From assembly GCA_963807225.1 (NCBI GenBank), contig CAWEAD010000012.1, positions 186,001 through 250,000 of the forward strand: a stretch of DNA of 64,000 nt. The letters run 5' to 3'. Below the pieces are notes generated by a model. That model was not told the DNA's origin and made no database searches. It worked only from the letters and a program-made list of their open reading frames with translations. Shown piece after piece: positions 15,881 through 26,414 of the stretch. The position numbers and the translations under genes are program-made. Origin of the DNA: JAGVGT01 sp963807225. Its GTDB lineage: Bacteria > Desulfobacterota > Desulfobulbia > Desulfobulbales > JAGXFP01. The stretch's first letter is position 1. Each line of letters starts with the position of its first letter.

Positions 15881-18427
15881 ATGAGCAAACAACCCCGTGC
15901 CGATCACCCCATCTACAATCTTCTGCCCACGGAAATTGAGGGTTTCAATGACCTGGCCGAATTGGCCCTGGATATGCGCTGGTCGTGGAGTCATGCCAGC
16001 GACGAAGTATGGCGGCAGCTTGATCCGGAACTGTGGGAGGTAACGCATAATCCCTGGGTTGTCCTGCAGACCGTATCCAGCGACCGGATCAGTCGGGTAT
16101 TTGACGATCCGGTTTTTTGCCAAAAGGTCGACTCCTTGTTGCAAAGCCGGCGGCAGGCGTTGAAGGCACCCGCCTGGTTCCAGCAGAAGCATGCCCAGTC
16201 CCCCCTGACCTGTGTCGCTTATTTCAGTATGGAGTTCATGCTGAGCGAGGCCTTGCCCATCTATTCGGGCGGGCTTGGCAATGTCGCCGGCGATCAGTTC
16301 AAGTCCGCCAGCGATCTGGGGGTGCCTGTGGTCGGCGTGGGTCTGCTCTACCAGCAGGGATATTTTCGCCAGGTGCTGGACAAGGATGGCGCCCAACAGG
16401 CCCTCTACCCCTATAACGACCCGGGACAGTTGCCGATTACCCCCTTGCGCCACGACAACGGCGAGTGGATGCGACTGGAGATCGCTCTGCCCGGCCAATC
16501 GGTCTGGCTGCGGGCCTGGCAGGTCCAGGTCGGCCGCGTCAAGCTTTACCTGCTGGACAGCAATGACGCGGCCAATTTTCCCGCCCATCGCGGCATCACC
16601 AGCGAGCTTTATGGCGGTGGGCCGGAGATGCGCCTCAAACAGGAACTGCTCCTGGGGATCGGCGGTTGGCGACTGCTGGCGGAACTTGGCATCCAACCGG
16701 AAGTCTGTCATCTCAATGAAGGGCATGCGGCCTTTGCCGTCCTCGAACGGGCCCGCGGTTTCATGCAGGAAAATGCACAGCCCTTTGAAGTCGCCCTGGC
16801 CGCCACCAGAGCCGGGAACCTCTTCACCACCCACACGGCGGTACCCGCCGGCTTTGACCGTTTCACGCCATCCCTTATCGAGCAATACCTTGGCGGTTAC
16901 GCTGAAAAGGAACTCAACATAACCCTCCACGATCTTCTGGCCCTGGGCCGTAGGAACCCCGAGGACTCGTCGGAGAGTTTCAACATGGCCCATCTGGCCA
17001 TCCGGGGCAGCGGCGCGATCAACGGTGTAAGCCGTTTGCACGCCCAGGTAAGCCGCCATCTCTTTACGCCGCTCTTTCCCCATTGGCCGGAGGCAGAAGT
17101 GCCGATCGGACACGTGACCAACGGGGTCCATATGCCGACCTGGGACTCGGCCCCGGCCGACGATCTGTGGACGGAAGCCTGCGGCAAAGATCGCTGGCTG
17201 GGAACCACGGCAACCCTGGAAGAGGACATCCGCCGGGTCGCCGATGACACTCTCTGGCAATTCCGTCTCGCCGCCAGCAAATCCCTGGTTGAATACGCTC
17301 GGGAGCGTTTGGCCGGGCAATTGGCGGTCTCAGGGGCACCGCCCGAGGTGGTTGAAGAGGTCAAACATTTCCTTGACCCCAACGCCTTGACTTTGGGTTT
17401 TGCGCGGCGCTTCGCCACCTATAAAAGGCCGAACCTGCTGCTGTACGACCCGGAGCGCTTGCTGCGTCTCCTGACCAATCGCCAGCATCCGGTGCAACTG
17501 ATCCTGGCCGGTAAGGCCCATCCGGCCGACCTGACCGGCCAGGCCCTGATCCGGGAATGGAACAAGTTCATCCAGCGGGACGGAGTCCGAAGCCGGGTGA
17601 TCTTCCTCAGCGACTACGACATGCTCCTGACCGAGCACCTGGTACAGGGAGTCGATGTCTGGCTCAACACCCCGCGGCGGCCTTGGGAGGCCTGTGGAAC
17701 CAGCGGTATGAAGGTGCTGGTCAACGGCGGTATCAATCTTTCGGAACTGGATGGTTGGTGGGCGGAGGCCTACACTCCCGAGGTGGGCTGGGCTCTGGGT
17801 GACGGCCTGGAACATGGCGACGATCCCGCCTGGGATGCGGCCGAGGCCGAGGCTCTCTACAACCTGCTCGAACAGCAGGTGGTACCCGAATTCTATAACC
17901 GCGACGCGCAAGGCATTCCCAGCGTCTGGGTAAACCGAATGCGGGAAAGCATGGCACTGTTGACCCCCAGATTTTCCGCCAGTCGCGCGGTGCGCGAATA
18001 CACCGAACAGCATTATCTGCCTGCGGCGGCGGCCTATCTTAACCGGGTTGCCGACCATGGCGCGGTGGCCAGGCAAATAGTCGACTGGGAACACACCCTG
18101 AAAGAGAAATGGTCCACCCTGCGCTTTGGCGAGGTCAAGGTCCAGACCAGTGATGATCAGCACCTCTTTGAGGCGGAGGTCTTTCTCGACGAACTCGATC
18201 CCGGCTGCGTGCGCGTCGAGCTGTATGCCGATGGCCTCAACGAAGAGGAGCCGCAACGTCAGGAGATGAAGAGCCAACACCCGCTGACCGGCACCTCGGG
18301 CGGCTATGTATACAGCGCGGCGATTTCGACGGGCCGCCCGGCCTCGGACTATACGGTAAGGGTCATTCCGCACTGTGGTGGGGTTGCCATCCCACTGGAA
18401 AATGCCCGTATTCTGTGGCAGCGATGA
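15881..18427 (+). CDS. glgP: Alpha-glucan (glycogen) phosphorylase, DUF3417 type
   Basis: An 848-residue GT35 enzyme that releases glucose-1-phosphate from glycogen or maltodextrin using phosphate and pyridoxal phosphate. Residues 1-110 form the DUF3417 region (NPWVVLQTVS) found in the archaeal/Thermus-type phosphorylases. The PLP lysine is K611 in GTSGMKVLVNGG. ELGIQPEVCHLNEGHAAF near 275 is a further signature. Its product is the substrate of the phosphoglucomutase at 8.9 kb. It is followed 26 bases later by the histidine kinase gene. Confidence 0.93.
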   Translation: MSKQPRADHPIYNLLPTEIEGFNDLAELALDMRWSWSHASDEVWRQLDPELWEVTHNPWVVLQTVSSDRISRVFDDPVFCQKVDSLLQSRRQALKAPAWFQQKHAQSPLTCVAYFSMEFMLSEALPIYSGGLGNVAGDQFKSASDLGVPVVGVGLLYQQGYFRQVLDKDGAQQALYPYNDPGQLPITPLRHDNGEWMRLEIALPGQSVWLRAWQVQVGRVKLYLLDSNDAANFPAHRGITSELYGGGPEMRLKQELLLGIGGWRLLAELGIQPEVCHLNEGHAAFAVLERARGFMQENAQPFEVALAATRAGNLFTTHTAVPAGFDRFTPSLIEQYLGGYAEKELNITLHDLLALGRRNPEDSSESFNMAHLAIRGSGAINGVSRLHAQVSRHLFTPLFPHWPEAEVPIGHVTNGVHMPTWDSAPADDLWTEACGKDRWLGTTATLEEDIRRVADDTLWQFRLAASKSLVEYARERLAGQLAVSGAPPEVVEEVKHFLDPNALTLGFARRFATYKRPNLLLYDPERLLRLLTNRQHPVQLILAGKAHPADLTGQALIREWNKFIQRDGVRSRVIFLSDYDMLLTEHLVQGVDVWLNTPRRPWEACGTSGMKVLVNGGINLSELDGWWAEAYTPEVGWALGDGLEHGDDPAWDAAEAEALYNLLEQQVVPEFYNRDAQGIPSVWVNRMRESMALLTPRFSASRAVREYTEQHYLPAAAAYLNRVADHGAVARQIVDWEHTLKEKWSTLRFGEVKVQTSDDQHLFEAEVFLDELDPGCVRVELYADGLNEEEPQRQEMKSQHPLTGTSGGYVYSAAISTGRPASDYTVRVIPHCGGVAIPLENARILWQR

Positions 18428-18453
18428 CTAATGTCATCAAAGGAGTCCGGTAA

Positions 18454-21153
18454 ATGCGTGGGAAAGAAATCGCCACCAGCGCCCAGGAATATGCCGAGAG
18501 CATCATCAATACCATACGTGAACCCCTGATCACCCTGGATCAGGACCTGAGGGTGGTCTCGGCCAGTCGTTCCTTTTATCAGGTCTTCCAGGTAATACCG
18601 GAAGAGACCGAGGGGCAGCTGATCTATGACCTGGGCAATAAACAGTGGGACATCCCCAAACTGCGGGAACTCCTGGAAACCATCCTGCCCCGGAAAACCA
18701 GTTTTGATGATTATGAGGTCGAACACGATTTTGCCACTATCGGCAGAAGGATCATGCTGCTGAATGCCCGGCAGATCGAGCAAGTGATGGGCAAAGAGCG
18801 GATCATCCTGCTGGCCTTCGAGGACATCACCGAGCGCAAGGAGATAGAATCGGGTCTGGAGACAACCCGAAAAGAACTGGCGGTCATAAAAAAATCCGCC
18901 GATGCCGCCCATGAATTCGCCGACAGCGTCATCAACACGGTCCGCGAACCCCTGATTTCTTTGGACCGGGATCTCCGGGTGGTTACCGTCAACCGCTCAT
19001 TCTACGAATTCTTCCAGGTAAAACCGGAGGAGACCGTAGGGCAGCTGATCTATGATTTGGGCAATAAACAGTGGGATATCCCCAAGTTGCGGGAACTGCT
19101 GGAGACCATCCTGCCCCGGAAAACCAGCTTTGATAACTATGAGGTCGAACACGATTTTGCCACCATCGGCCAACGGATCATGCTCCTCAATGCCCGGCAG
19201 ATTGAACAAGCGTGGGGCAAAGAGCGGATCATCCTGCTGGCCTTCGAGGACATCACCGAGCGCCGCCAATTGGAAGACTTGTTAGCCGAGTCTGAATTTC
19301 GCTACCGGCGTATTTTTGAGACCGCCAGCGACGGCATCGTCCTACTCGAAAAAAGCCAGGGCCATATCGTCCATGCCAATCAGGCTGTCGAGAAAATGCT
19401 TGGTTATTCGGAAGCGGATTATATCGGCAAAGAGCTGCACGATATCGGCGTGCCGCTTGATATGAGCGATTTCCCGGCAATCATGGCGAGTTTGGACCGG
19501 AGCGGTATTCTTAATTACGAAGATGTGCCGGTGAAAACCCGGGACGGGCAGAATATCGCCGCGGATATATATATGGTCGACCGGGCCAAGCTGGCCCAAT
19601 GCAACATTCGTGATGTCAGTGAACGCAAGCTGGCTGAGAAAATCCTCGAGGAGGAGAGGAAATTTATCGAGAACGCCCTCAACAACCTGGAAGACATCTT
19701 TTTTGTTGTTGATTCGGAGGGGAAATTTATTCGCTGGAACAGCACCATGAATGAGGTCACCGGTTACAGCAGCCCGGAAATTGAGCAGATGCAGTCTGGT
19801 GATTTCTTCGATAATACCGATAACGGCCGGGTTGCGGCGGCCATGCAGACGGCAGCCAGCGAAGGCAGATGCAATTTCAAAGCTCAACTCATCACTAAAG
19901 ATGGAAGCAAAAACCCCTATGAATTCATCATTGTGCTCCTCTGTGACGCGCAAGACCGCCCCATAGGAATCACCTGTGTCGGCCGGGACATCAGCGACCG
20001 GGAAAAGCTTGAAGGACAACTTCGGCAAGCCCAGAAGATGGAGGCGGTCGGCACCCTGGCTGGAGGGATTGCCCATGATTTCAATAATATTCTCAGTGTG
20101 ATCCTGGGTTACGGCAACATGGTCATGGAAACCCTGACCGCCGGCAGTCCCGTCCGGGAAGATATGCAGGAGGTGCTGACCGCCGCCGACCGGGCTGCCA
20201 ACCTGACCAGACGGTTGTTGGTTTTCACCCGAAAAGAGGCCGTTGAGGTGAAGCCCCTCGACATCAATGACCTCATCCACGACCTGCGGAAAATGCTGAA
20301 CCGGATGATCAGCGAAAATATCGAGTTTCGCTTGGATCTTGCGGCCCAGCCTTTGATAGTTCTTGCCGATGTCGGGATGCTCGAGCAGGTGCTGATGAAT
20401 ATGGTCACCAACGCCAGGGACGCTCTACCGGTGGGCGGACGGCTGACCATCACCACCAGCCTGGTCAAAGTTGATGAAGCAGATGCTGCCGTGGATGAAT
20501 CCGCCCGGCCCGGCGATTATGCGCTGATAACGGTTTCCGACACCGGACAGGGCATGGATGCGGAAACGCGGTCGAGGATCTTCGAGCCTTTTTTCACCAC
20601 AAAAGAGATCGGAGAAGGGACAGGGCTTGGCCTGGCTATTTCCTACGGCATAATCAAGCAGCATAACGGCTACATCAAGGTTTACAGCGAACCGGATGAA
20701 GGCACGGTATTCAGAATATATCTGCCTCTCAGTGCCGAAGTGACCTCGGACCATAAACCGGGAGGAGCGGCAACAGTTAAAGGCGGCGGTGAAACTATCC
20801 TGGTGGCCGAGGACGACCCCGGCCTGAGAAAATTATCAAGAAGAATGCTGGAGTCATTCGGCTACAAGGTTATCACCGCGGCGGATGGTGAAGTTGCGCT
20901 CGCCAAATTCCTGGAGAACCGGGAACATATCAACCTCGTCATGCTTGACATGATCATGCCGAAGAAAAACGGCAAAGAGGTCAGCGAGGCGATCCGCAGG
21001 CTCTGCCCGAAGATGAAAATACTCTTCGCGAGCGGCTATACCATGGAGGTTATCACCAACAAAGATTTGCTGGAGGGCGATTTTAACTTCATCCCAAAAC
21101 CTTACCAGTCGAAAGACCTTTTGCGGCAGGTGCGGGAAATTCTGGATACGTAA
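18454..21153 (+). CDS. PAS-rich hybrid sensor histidine kinase with receiver domain
   Basis: An 899-residue cytoplasmic signalling protein with no membrane segment. Order: PAS (about 15-125), a near-identical second PAS (about 150-262), PAS (about 275-390), PAS (about 403-520), HisKA with the phospho-accepting H541 in AHDFNNILS, HATPase_c (about 590-770, with GTGLGLAIS) and a receiver domain (about 785-899) with phospho-accepting D832 in VMLDMIMP. The first two PAS units share long identical runs (YDLGNKQWDIPKLRELLETI), so they arose by recent internal duplication. It lies between two glucan genes. What it senses is unknown. Confidence 0.92.
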   Translation: MRGKEIATSAQEYAESIINTIREPLITLDQDLRVVSASRSFYQVFQVIPEETEGQLIYDLGNKQWDIPKLRELLETILPRKTSFDDYEVEHDFATIGRRIMLLNARQIEQVMGKERIILLAFEDITERKEIESGLETTRKELAVIKKSADAAHEFADSVINTVREPLISLDRDLRVVTVNRSFYEFFQVKPEETVGQLIYDLGNKQWDIPKLRELLETILPRKTSFDNYEVEHDFATIGQRIMLLNARQIEQAWGKERIILLAFEDITERRQLEDLLAESEFRYRRIFETASDGIVLLEKSQGHIVHANQAVEKMLGYSEADYIGKELHDIGVPLDMSDFPAIMASLDRSGILNYEDVPVKTRDGQNIAADIYMVDRAKLAQCNIRDVSERKLAEKILEEERKFIENALNNLEDIFFVVDSEGKFIRWNSTMNEVTGYSSPEIEQMQSGDFFDNTDNGRVAAAMQTAASEGRCNFKAQLITKDGSKNPYEFIIVLLCDAQDRPIGITCVGRDISDREKLEGQLRQAQKMEAVGTLAGGIAHDFNNILSVILGYGNMVMETLTAGSPVREDMQEVLTAADRAANLTRRLLVFTRKEAVEVKPLDINDLIHDLRKMLNRMISENIEFRLDLAAQPLIVLADVGMLEQVLMNMVTNARDALPVGGRLTITTSLVKVDEADAAVDESARPGDYALITVSDTGQGMDAETRSRIFEPFFTTKEIGEGTGLGLAISYGIIKQHNGYIKVYSEPDEGTVFRIYLPLSAEVTSDHKPGGAATVKGGGETILVAEDDPGLRKLSRRMLESFGYKVITAADGEVALAKFLENREHINLVMLDMIMPKKNGKEVSEAIRRLCPKMKILFASGYTMEVITNKDLLEGDFNFIPKPYQSKDLLRQVREILDT

Positions 21154-21208
21154 TAGTAAGCGTTCAGCATCCCCTGTGAACGCTTGCCGCTCTGTAAAAA
21201 GGGAGAGG

Positions 21209-23033
21209 ATGTCGAAAAAAATTGAGACCGCGATCAATCATCCGGGCATGCAGGGTCTGGGTGCCATATCCGGGGATACGGGTGTCACCTTCCGCATCTG
21301 GGCGCCCAATGCCAAAAAGGTTTACCTGATCGGCTCCTTCAATGACTGGAATGAGAGCGCAACGCCGCTCACTCATGAAGAGAAGGGGTATTGGTCTGCC
21401 GAGGTGCGGGAGGCCAAAGCCGGGGACGAATACAAATTCCTGTTCCACACCCCCCAGGGTACCACTCTATCGCATTGACCCGTACGCCAGAAAAGTGACC
21501 AACTCCATCGGTAACGGGGTGATCTACGACCCCAACGAATTCGACTGGGAGGGTGATGTCTTCCAAATGGCCACCGGCAACGAACTGGTCATCTACGAAC
21601 TGCACGTCGGCACCTTTAACGTTATTAAAGGGGGGCTAACCGGCACCCTGGACAGCGCTATTGAAAAACTTCCCTACCTGCGGGAGTTGGGCATCAATGC
21701 GGTGGAATTGATGCCGCTGGCGGAATTTCCCGGCGATTTTTCCTGGGGCTATAATCCCGCCCATCCCTTTGCCGTCGAGAGCAGTTACGGCGGGCCGGAT
21801 GCCCTCAAGCGCTTTGTCAAGGCGGCTCACCGGCACGGGATCGCCGTAATCATCGATGTGGTCTACAATCACCTGGGCCCCTCCGATCTTTCCCTGTGGC
21901 AGTTTGACGGTTGGAGCGAAAACGGCAAAGGCGGCATCTATTTCTACAACGACCATCGCTCGCACACCCCCTGGGGCGAGACGCGTCCCGATTACGGCCG
22001 CGGCGAAGTTCGCCGGTATCTGAGCGATAACGCCCTGATGTGGCTGGAGGAATACCACGCCGACGGCCTGCGCTGGGACATGATCATCTATATCAAAAAT
22101 ATTAACGGTGAGGCCGACAAACCCGCCAACGACATCCCCGAAGGCTGGAGCCTGATGCAGTGGATCAACGGGGAAATCCAACAGAAGTTTCCCGGCAAAA
22201 TCAGCATCGGCGAAAGCATGCGCAATACCCCCTGGGTCGTTAAAGACGTTGGCGCCGGCGGCGCCGGCTTCAATGCCCAATGGGACGGTGAGTTTGTCCA
22301 CTCGATCCGCCAGGCCGTAATCACCCGGGATGATGGTTCCCGCGATCTGGGGGCGGTCAGCAGGGCCATCGAGCATCGCTGTGATGCGGATGCCTTTCGG
22401 CGAGTCATCTTTACCGAGTCTCACGACGAGGTCGCCAACGGCCGAGCCCGGGTGCCCGAAGAGATCTGGCCCGGCAATGTGGACAGTTGGTTTTCCAAGA
22501 AACGCTCTACCCTGGCCGGGGCTCTGGTACTTACCTCGCCCGGAATTCCCATGCTTTTTCAAGGGCAGGAACTGCTGGAGGATCGCTGGTTCCGTGACAC
22601 GGATCCGATCGACTGGTCCAGAACCGAGGACGAACATGGGATTCTCGGCATGTACCGGGATCTGCTTGCCCTCCGGCGCAATCTCGCCGGGGTGACTCGG
22701 GGTTTGTGCGGCCAGAATCTCCATCTCTTTCATTTTGACGACGGGGCCAAGCTCATCGCCTTCCAGCGTTGGGAGCAAGGCGGACCCGGCGATAGCGTCG
22801 TGGTGGTGGTTAATCTGAGCAATCAAAGCCACGACGATTACCGCCTCGGATTTCCGCGGGCCGGCTGGTGGAAAACGCGCTTCAACAGCGACTCATATAA
22901 CTACGACCCGAATTTTGCCAATCATCCCGCCCCGGATGTCGAGGCCGGTGGGGAAGGAATCGATGGTCTGCCCTGTTCCGGCAGCATCAGCATCGGGCCC
23001 TATACCGTGGTAATCTATTCGCAGGAGATCTAA
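21209..23033 (+). pseudogene. GH13 alpha-glucan enzyme (GlgB/trehalohydrolase-like), frameshifted
   Basis: The first part (21209-21478) is a CBM48 domain (FRIWAPNAKKVYLIGSFNDW), and the second is a GH13 barrel with VVYNHLGP, the nucleophile Asp in DGLRWD, the acid Glu region ISIGES and FTESHDEV. The frame breaks in a run of six C (21450-21455); with five C the reading becomes HTPRVPLYRIDPYARK and the two parts join into about 607 residues. Either the C-run was miscounted or the gene is inactivated. The enzyme would branch or hydrolyse alpha-glucan. The CBM48-GH13 layout fits branching enzymes, but the loop sequences are not classical GlgB. Confidence 0.82.
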
Positions 23034-23039
23034 GAATCC

Positions 23040-23666
23040 GTGCAAAAAACTACTCCCATCACCTGCCTGTTTGTGGATATCGGCGGCGTTCTGCTCAGCA
23101 ACGGTTGGGACCATCTCGCCCGGCAACGGGCGGCGGCGAACTTCCAACTGGACTGGGACGAGATGGAGGCCCGGCATCGCCTGAACTTCGCCACCGCCGA
23201 GGAAGGGAAACTCTCTCTGGAAGAATACCTGGGGCGGGTGGTCTTCCACCAAAAACGAGCGTTCACCCGGGAGCAGTTTCAAAGCTTCATGTTCGCCCAG
23301 TCGAAGCCTCATCCCGAGATGATCGAACTGGTCGCGCAGCTCAAGGCCAAGTACGGCTTGAAAATCGTCGTGGTCAGTAACGAAGCCCGGGAATTGAATG
23401 ACTATCGGATACACCAGTTCGAGCTGAACCGATTTGTCGATGCTTTTATCTCTTCCTGTTTCGTGCATCTACGTAAACCAGACGCGGAAATCTTCCGGCT
23501 GGCCCTGGACATCGCCCAGGTGACGCCCGGACGGATCATCTACCTCGAAAACACCCCGATGTTCGTCGAGATCGCCGCAGGTCTGGGGATTTCCGGAATT
23601 ATTCATACCGATTACCGGACCACGCGCCACCAACTGGCCGCCCACGGGTTGGAGATAACGGAATGA
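23040..23666 (+). CDS. HAD family hydrolase (subfamily IA)
   Basis: A 208-residue HAD phosphatase-like protein starting at GTG 23040. Motif I is FVDIGGVLL, with the second Asp of the usual DxD replaced by Gly as in the YihX-like group. Motif II is VVVSNE, motif III is the Lys in HLRKPDAEIF, and motif IV is IIYLENTPMFV, where Glu stands in place of the usual Asp. YihX itself dephosphorylates glucose-1-phosphate, so a sugar-phosphate substrate is plausible here, but not shown. It overlaps the next gene by four bases. Confidence 0.82.
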   Translation: MQKTTPITCLFVDIGGVLLSNGWDHLARQRAAANFQLDWDEMEARHRLNFATAEEGKLSLEEYLGRVVFHQKRAFTREQFQSFMFAQSKPHPEMIELVAQLKAKYGLKIVVVSNEARELNDYRIHQFELNRFVDAFISSCFVHLRKPDAEIFRLALDIAQVTPGRIIYLENTPMFVEIAAGLGISGIIHTDYRTTRHQLAAHGLEITE

Positions 23667-25192
23667 CGCATCAGTCCTCCATGCACCAACGGGGTGCCGC
23701 CACCCCATCGCTTATTCACAATTGGCTTAGCCTGGCTGGGATCATTCTGGCCGCCTCGAGTTTCTTCGCGGTTGCTTGCCTGATCACGCTGGATTTCTAC
23801 CGCGGCTTCAAGAACCCCTACATGGGAATTCTCACCTACCTTGCGGCGCCGCTGTTTCTGATCGCCGGCTTGCTGATGATCGCCGGCGGGGCCCTCTGGG
23901 AACGGCATCGGCGGCGGCGCCGACATCCCGGCGCCATTCCGGCCTTCCCGCGGATCGATCTGAACGTGCCGCGGCAGCGCCATACCTTCATCGCGGTGGT
24001 GGTGGCGACCGTGCTCTTCCTGCTGTTGACCGCGGTGGGCAGCTACCGGACGTATCAGTTCACCGAATCCGTGGCCTTCTGCGGCGAGACCTGTCACACG
24101 ATCATGACCCCCGAGTTCACGGCCTACCAGGAATCGCCCCATGCCCGGGTGGCGTGCGTCCAATGTCACATCGGCCCCGGCGCCAGCTGGTATGTGAAGT
24201 CCAAACTCTCCGGCGCCTACCAGGTCTACGCGACGCTGGTAGACGAGTATCCCCGGCCGATTCCCACCCCGGTGGAAAACCTGCGCCCGGCCCGCGAAAC
24301 CTGTGAGCAGTGCCATTGGCCCAGGAAGTTCTTCGGCGAGGTGGTACGGGACTTCCCACACTACCTCGCCGATCGGCGGAATTCGCCCTGGACCATCCGG
24401 ATGCTGGTGAAAATCGGTGGCGGTGACCCCAGTTTCGGCCAGGCCGGCGGCATCCACTGGCACATGGCCATTGCCAACAAGGTCGAATATATCGCCAGAG
24501 ACCAGGAACGCCAGGACCTTCCCTGGGTGCGCCTGACCGACAGCCACGGGAAAGTCACGGTCTATCAGAACACCGACCAGCCGCTCACCCCGGAACGGAT
24601 CGGTGCCGCCACGCCCCGGGTGATGGACTGCGTCGATTGCCACAACCGCCCGACCCATATCTATCATGCCCCGGTTGACGCCGTCGACACGGCCCTGCAC
24701 AACGGCCGCCTCGACCGCAACCTGCCGTACATCAAAAGGGAGGCCGTGGCGGCCCTGACCAAAAACTATCCCGATACGCCCCAGGCCCTCGCCGGCATCG
24801 CCAAAAATCTGATGCAGTTCTATCAGGGCAACACCCCCGACCTCGCCCCGGCCGATTCCCAATCGGTGGCCGCGGCCGTCACCGAAGTACAGAACATTTA
24901 CCGGCGCAACTTTTTCCCCGACATGAAAGTGACCTGGCGGGTATATCCGGATGATGTCGGCCACCTGGATTTCCCCGGCTGCTTCCGCTGCCACGACGGC
25001 AAGCACACCAGCGCCGACGGCAAAAAGATCCCCCGGGACTGCAAGACCTGTCATCTCATCATCGTCCAGGGCCCGGCCGAAAAGCCGGAGACCAGCCTGG
25101 CTGGGCTGGAATTCCAGCATCCGGTCGACATCTCCGGCGCCTGGCGTGAAACGGCGTGTTCCGACTGTCACGACGGCGCCCTGGAGGAATGA
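23663..25192 (+). CDS. NapC/NirT-type membrane multihaem cytochrome c
   Basis: A 509-residue protein with two N-terminal hydrophobic segments (about 20-45 and 55-75), a third near 105-125, and then a periplasmic haem region. Seven haem attachment sites are visible: CGETCH (an unusual CX3CH), CVQCH, CEQCH, CVDCH, CFRCH, CKTCH and CSDCH. The first two lie in a NapC-like block (HTIMTPEFTAYQESPHARV). Such proteins pass electrons from the quinol pool to periplasmic reductases. No partner reductase is in the window. The stop is eight bases before ackA. Confidence 0.9.
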   Translation: MTHQSSMHQRGAATPSLIHNWLSLAGIILAASSFFAVACLITLDFYRGFKNPYMGILTYLAAPLFLIAGLLMIAGGALWERHRRRRRHPGAIPAFPRIDLNVPRQRHTFIAVVVATVLFLLLTAVGSYRTYQFTESVAFCGETCHTIMTPEFTAYQESPHARVACVQCHIGPGASWYVKSKLSGAYQVYATLVDEYPRPIPTPVENLRPARETCEQCHWPRKFFGEVVRDFPHYLADRRNSPWTIRMLVKIGGGDPSFGQAGGIHWHMAIANKVEYIARDQERQDLPWVRLTDSHGKVTVYQNTDQPLTPERIGAATPRVMDCVDCHNRPTHIYHAPVDAVDTALHNGRLDRNLPYIKREAVAALTKNYPDTPQALAGIAKNLMQFYQGNTPDLAPADSQSVAAAVTEVQNIYRRNFFPDMKVTWRVYPDDVGHLDFPGCFRCHDGKHTSADGKKIPRDCKTCHLIIVQGPAEKPETSLAGLEFQHPVDISGAWRETACSDCHDGALEE

Positions 25193-25199
25193 AACGCCC

Positions 25200-26414
25200 A
25201 TGAAAAGAGCCGCGATCACCACCGCGAAACCCCGGGTGCTGATGACCGTCAACGGCGGCTCGTCGAGCATCAAGTTCGCGTTGTTCGCACCCGGCACCGC
25301 ACCCCGCCGGGTGCTGGAGGGCGAGATCGAAAGGATCGGCAGTCCCGAGGCCAGCTTGCGGGTACGGGGGCTGGCAGAACGGGCGGACGACCTTTCGCGG
25401 CCGGTGTCAGCGCCGGATCATCAGGCGGCGGTGGCCCTGCTGATGGATTGGCTCGAAGAACGGAGCGACCGGGCAACCTTGATCGCAGTGGGGCATCGGG
25501 TAGTCCATGGCGGGCCGAAGTACAGCGCGCCACAACTTATCACTGCGGAAATGGTGGCGGAACTGCACCGCCTCAGCCCCTTCGACCCCGAGCATCTGCC
25601 CGAGGAGATTCTCCTGACCGAGGCCTTCCAGCGCCGCTTCCCCGATCTGCCCCAGGTGGCCTGTTTCGATACGGCTTTCCACCATGATCTGCCGCGGGTG
25701 GCCAAACTCCTGCCGATCCCGCGCCGCTATGAGGCCCAGGGGGTGCGGCGCTACGGGTTCCATGGCCTGTCGTATGCCTTTCTCATGGAAGAACTGGCCC
25801 GCCAGGCCGGGAAGGAGGCAGCCCAGGGACGCATCATCCTCGCCCATCTGGGCAACGGCGCCAGCCTGGCGGCGGTGCGCGACGGCAAAGCGATTGACAC
25901 CAGCATGGGTTTCACCCCGACCGCCGGTATCCCGATGAGCACCCGCTCCGGCGATCTCGATCCCGGCCTGCTCTGGTATCTGGCCCGCAGTGAAGGCCTT
26001 GACGCCAAGGGCTTCAACGAGATGGTCAATTTCCACTCCGGGCTCCTGGGGATCTCCGAAACCAGTTCCGATATGCGCGTCCTGCTCGACCATGAAGCGG
26101 AAGATGTGCGGGCGGCCGAAGCGGTGGCGCTCTTCTGCTACCAGGTCAAGAAATGGCTCGGTGGATTCGCCGCGGCCCTGGGCGGCCTGGACACCCTGGT
26201 CTTCGCCGGCGGTATCGGTGAAAACGCGCCCCCGATCCGCGCCCGGATCTGCGCCGGCCTGGAGTTCCTGGGCATCGAACTCGATGAAGCGAAAAACTTG
26301 GCCAATGCGAAGATGATTTCCTCGCCGACCGGCCGAGTTACGGTCCGCGTCATCCACACGGACGAAGAACGGATGATCGCCAAGACGGTTTGCCGGCTTC
26401 TCAACCTTGACTGA
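25200..26414 (+). CDS. ackA: Acetate kinase
   Basis: A 404-residue ASKHA-fold kinase that converts acetyl phosphate and ADP to acetate and ATP. Motifs: VNGGSSSIKF near the N-terminus, HRVVHGG, the catalytic Asp region CFDTAFHHDLP, HLGNGAS and FAGGIGENAP. It has about 15 extra N-terminal residues before VLMTVNGG. The phosphoketolase at 49.9 kb makes its substrate. The stop codon lies inside the first unit of a 213-bp repeat array, so repeat DNA abuts the gene exactly at its end. Confidence 0.94.
   Translation: MKRAAITTAKPRVLMTVNGGSSSIKFALFAPGTAPRRVLEGEIERIGSPEASLRVRGLAERADDLSRPVSAPDHQAAVALLMDWLEERSDRATLIAVGHRVVHGGPKYSAPQLITAEMVAELHRLSPFDPEHLPEEILLTEAFQRRFPDLPQVACFDTAFHHDLPRVAKLLPIPRRYEAQGVRRYGFHGLSYAFLMEELARQAGKEAAQGRIILAHLGNGASLAAVRDGKAIDTSMGFTPTAGIPMSTRSGDLDPGLLWYLARSEGLDAKGFNEMVNFHSGLLGISETSSDMRVLLDHEAEDVRAAEAVALFCYQVKKWLGGFAAALGGLDTLVFAGGIGENAPPIRARICAGLEFLGIELDEAKNLANAKMISSPTGRVTVRVIHTDEERMIAKTVCRLLNLD

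Noticed and set aside
15770..17320. Long reverse-strand open frame antisense to glgP
   Set aside because: It is an antisense shadow of high-GC coding sequence; glgP has complete family motifs and a PLP lysine, and the reverse frame has no domain.
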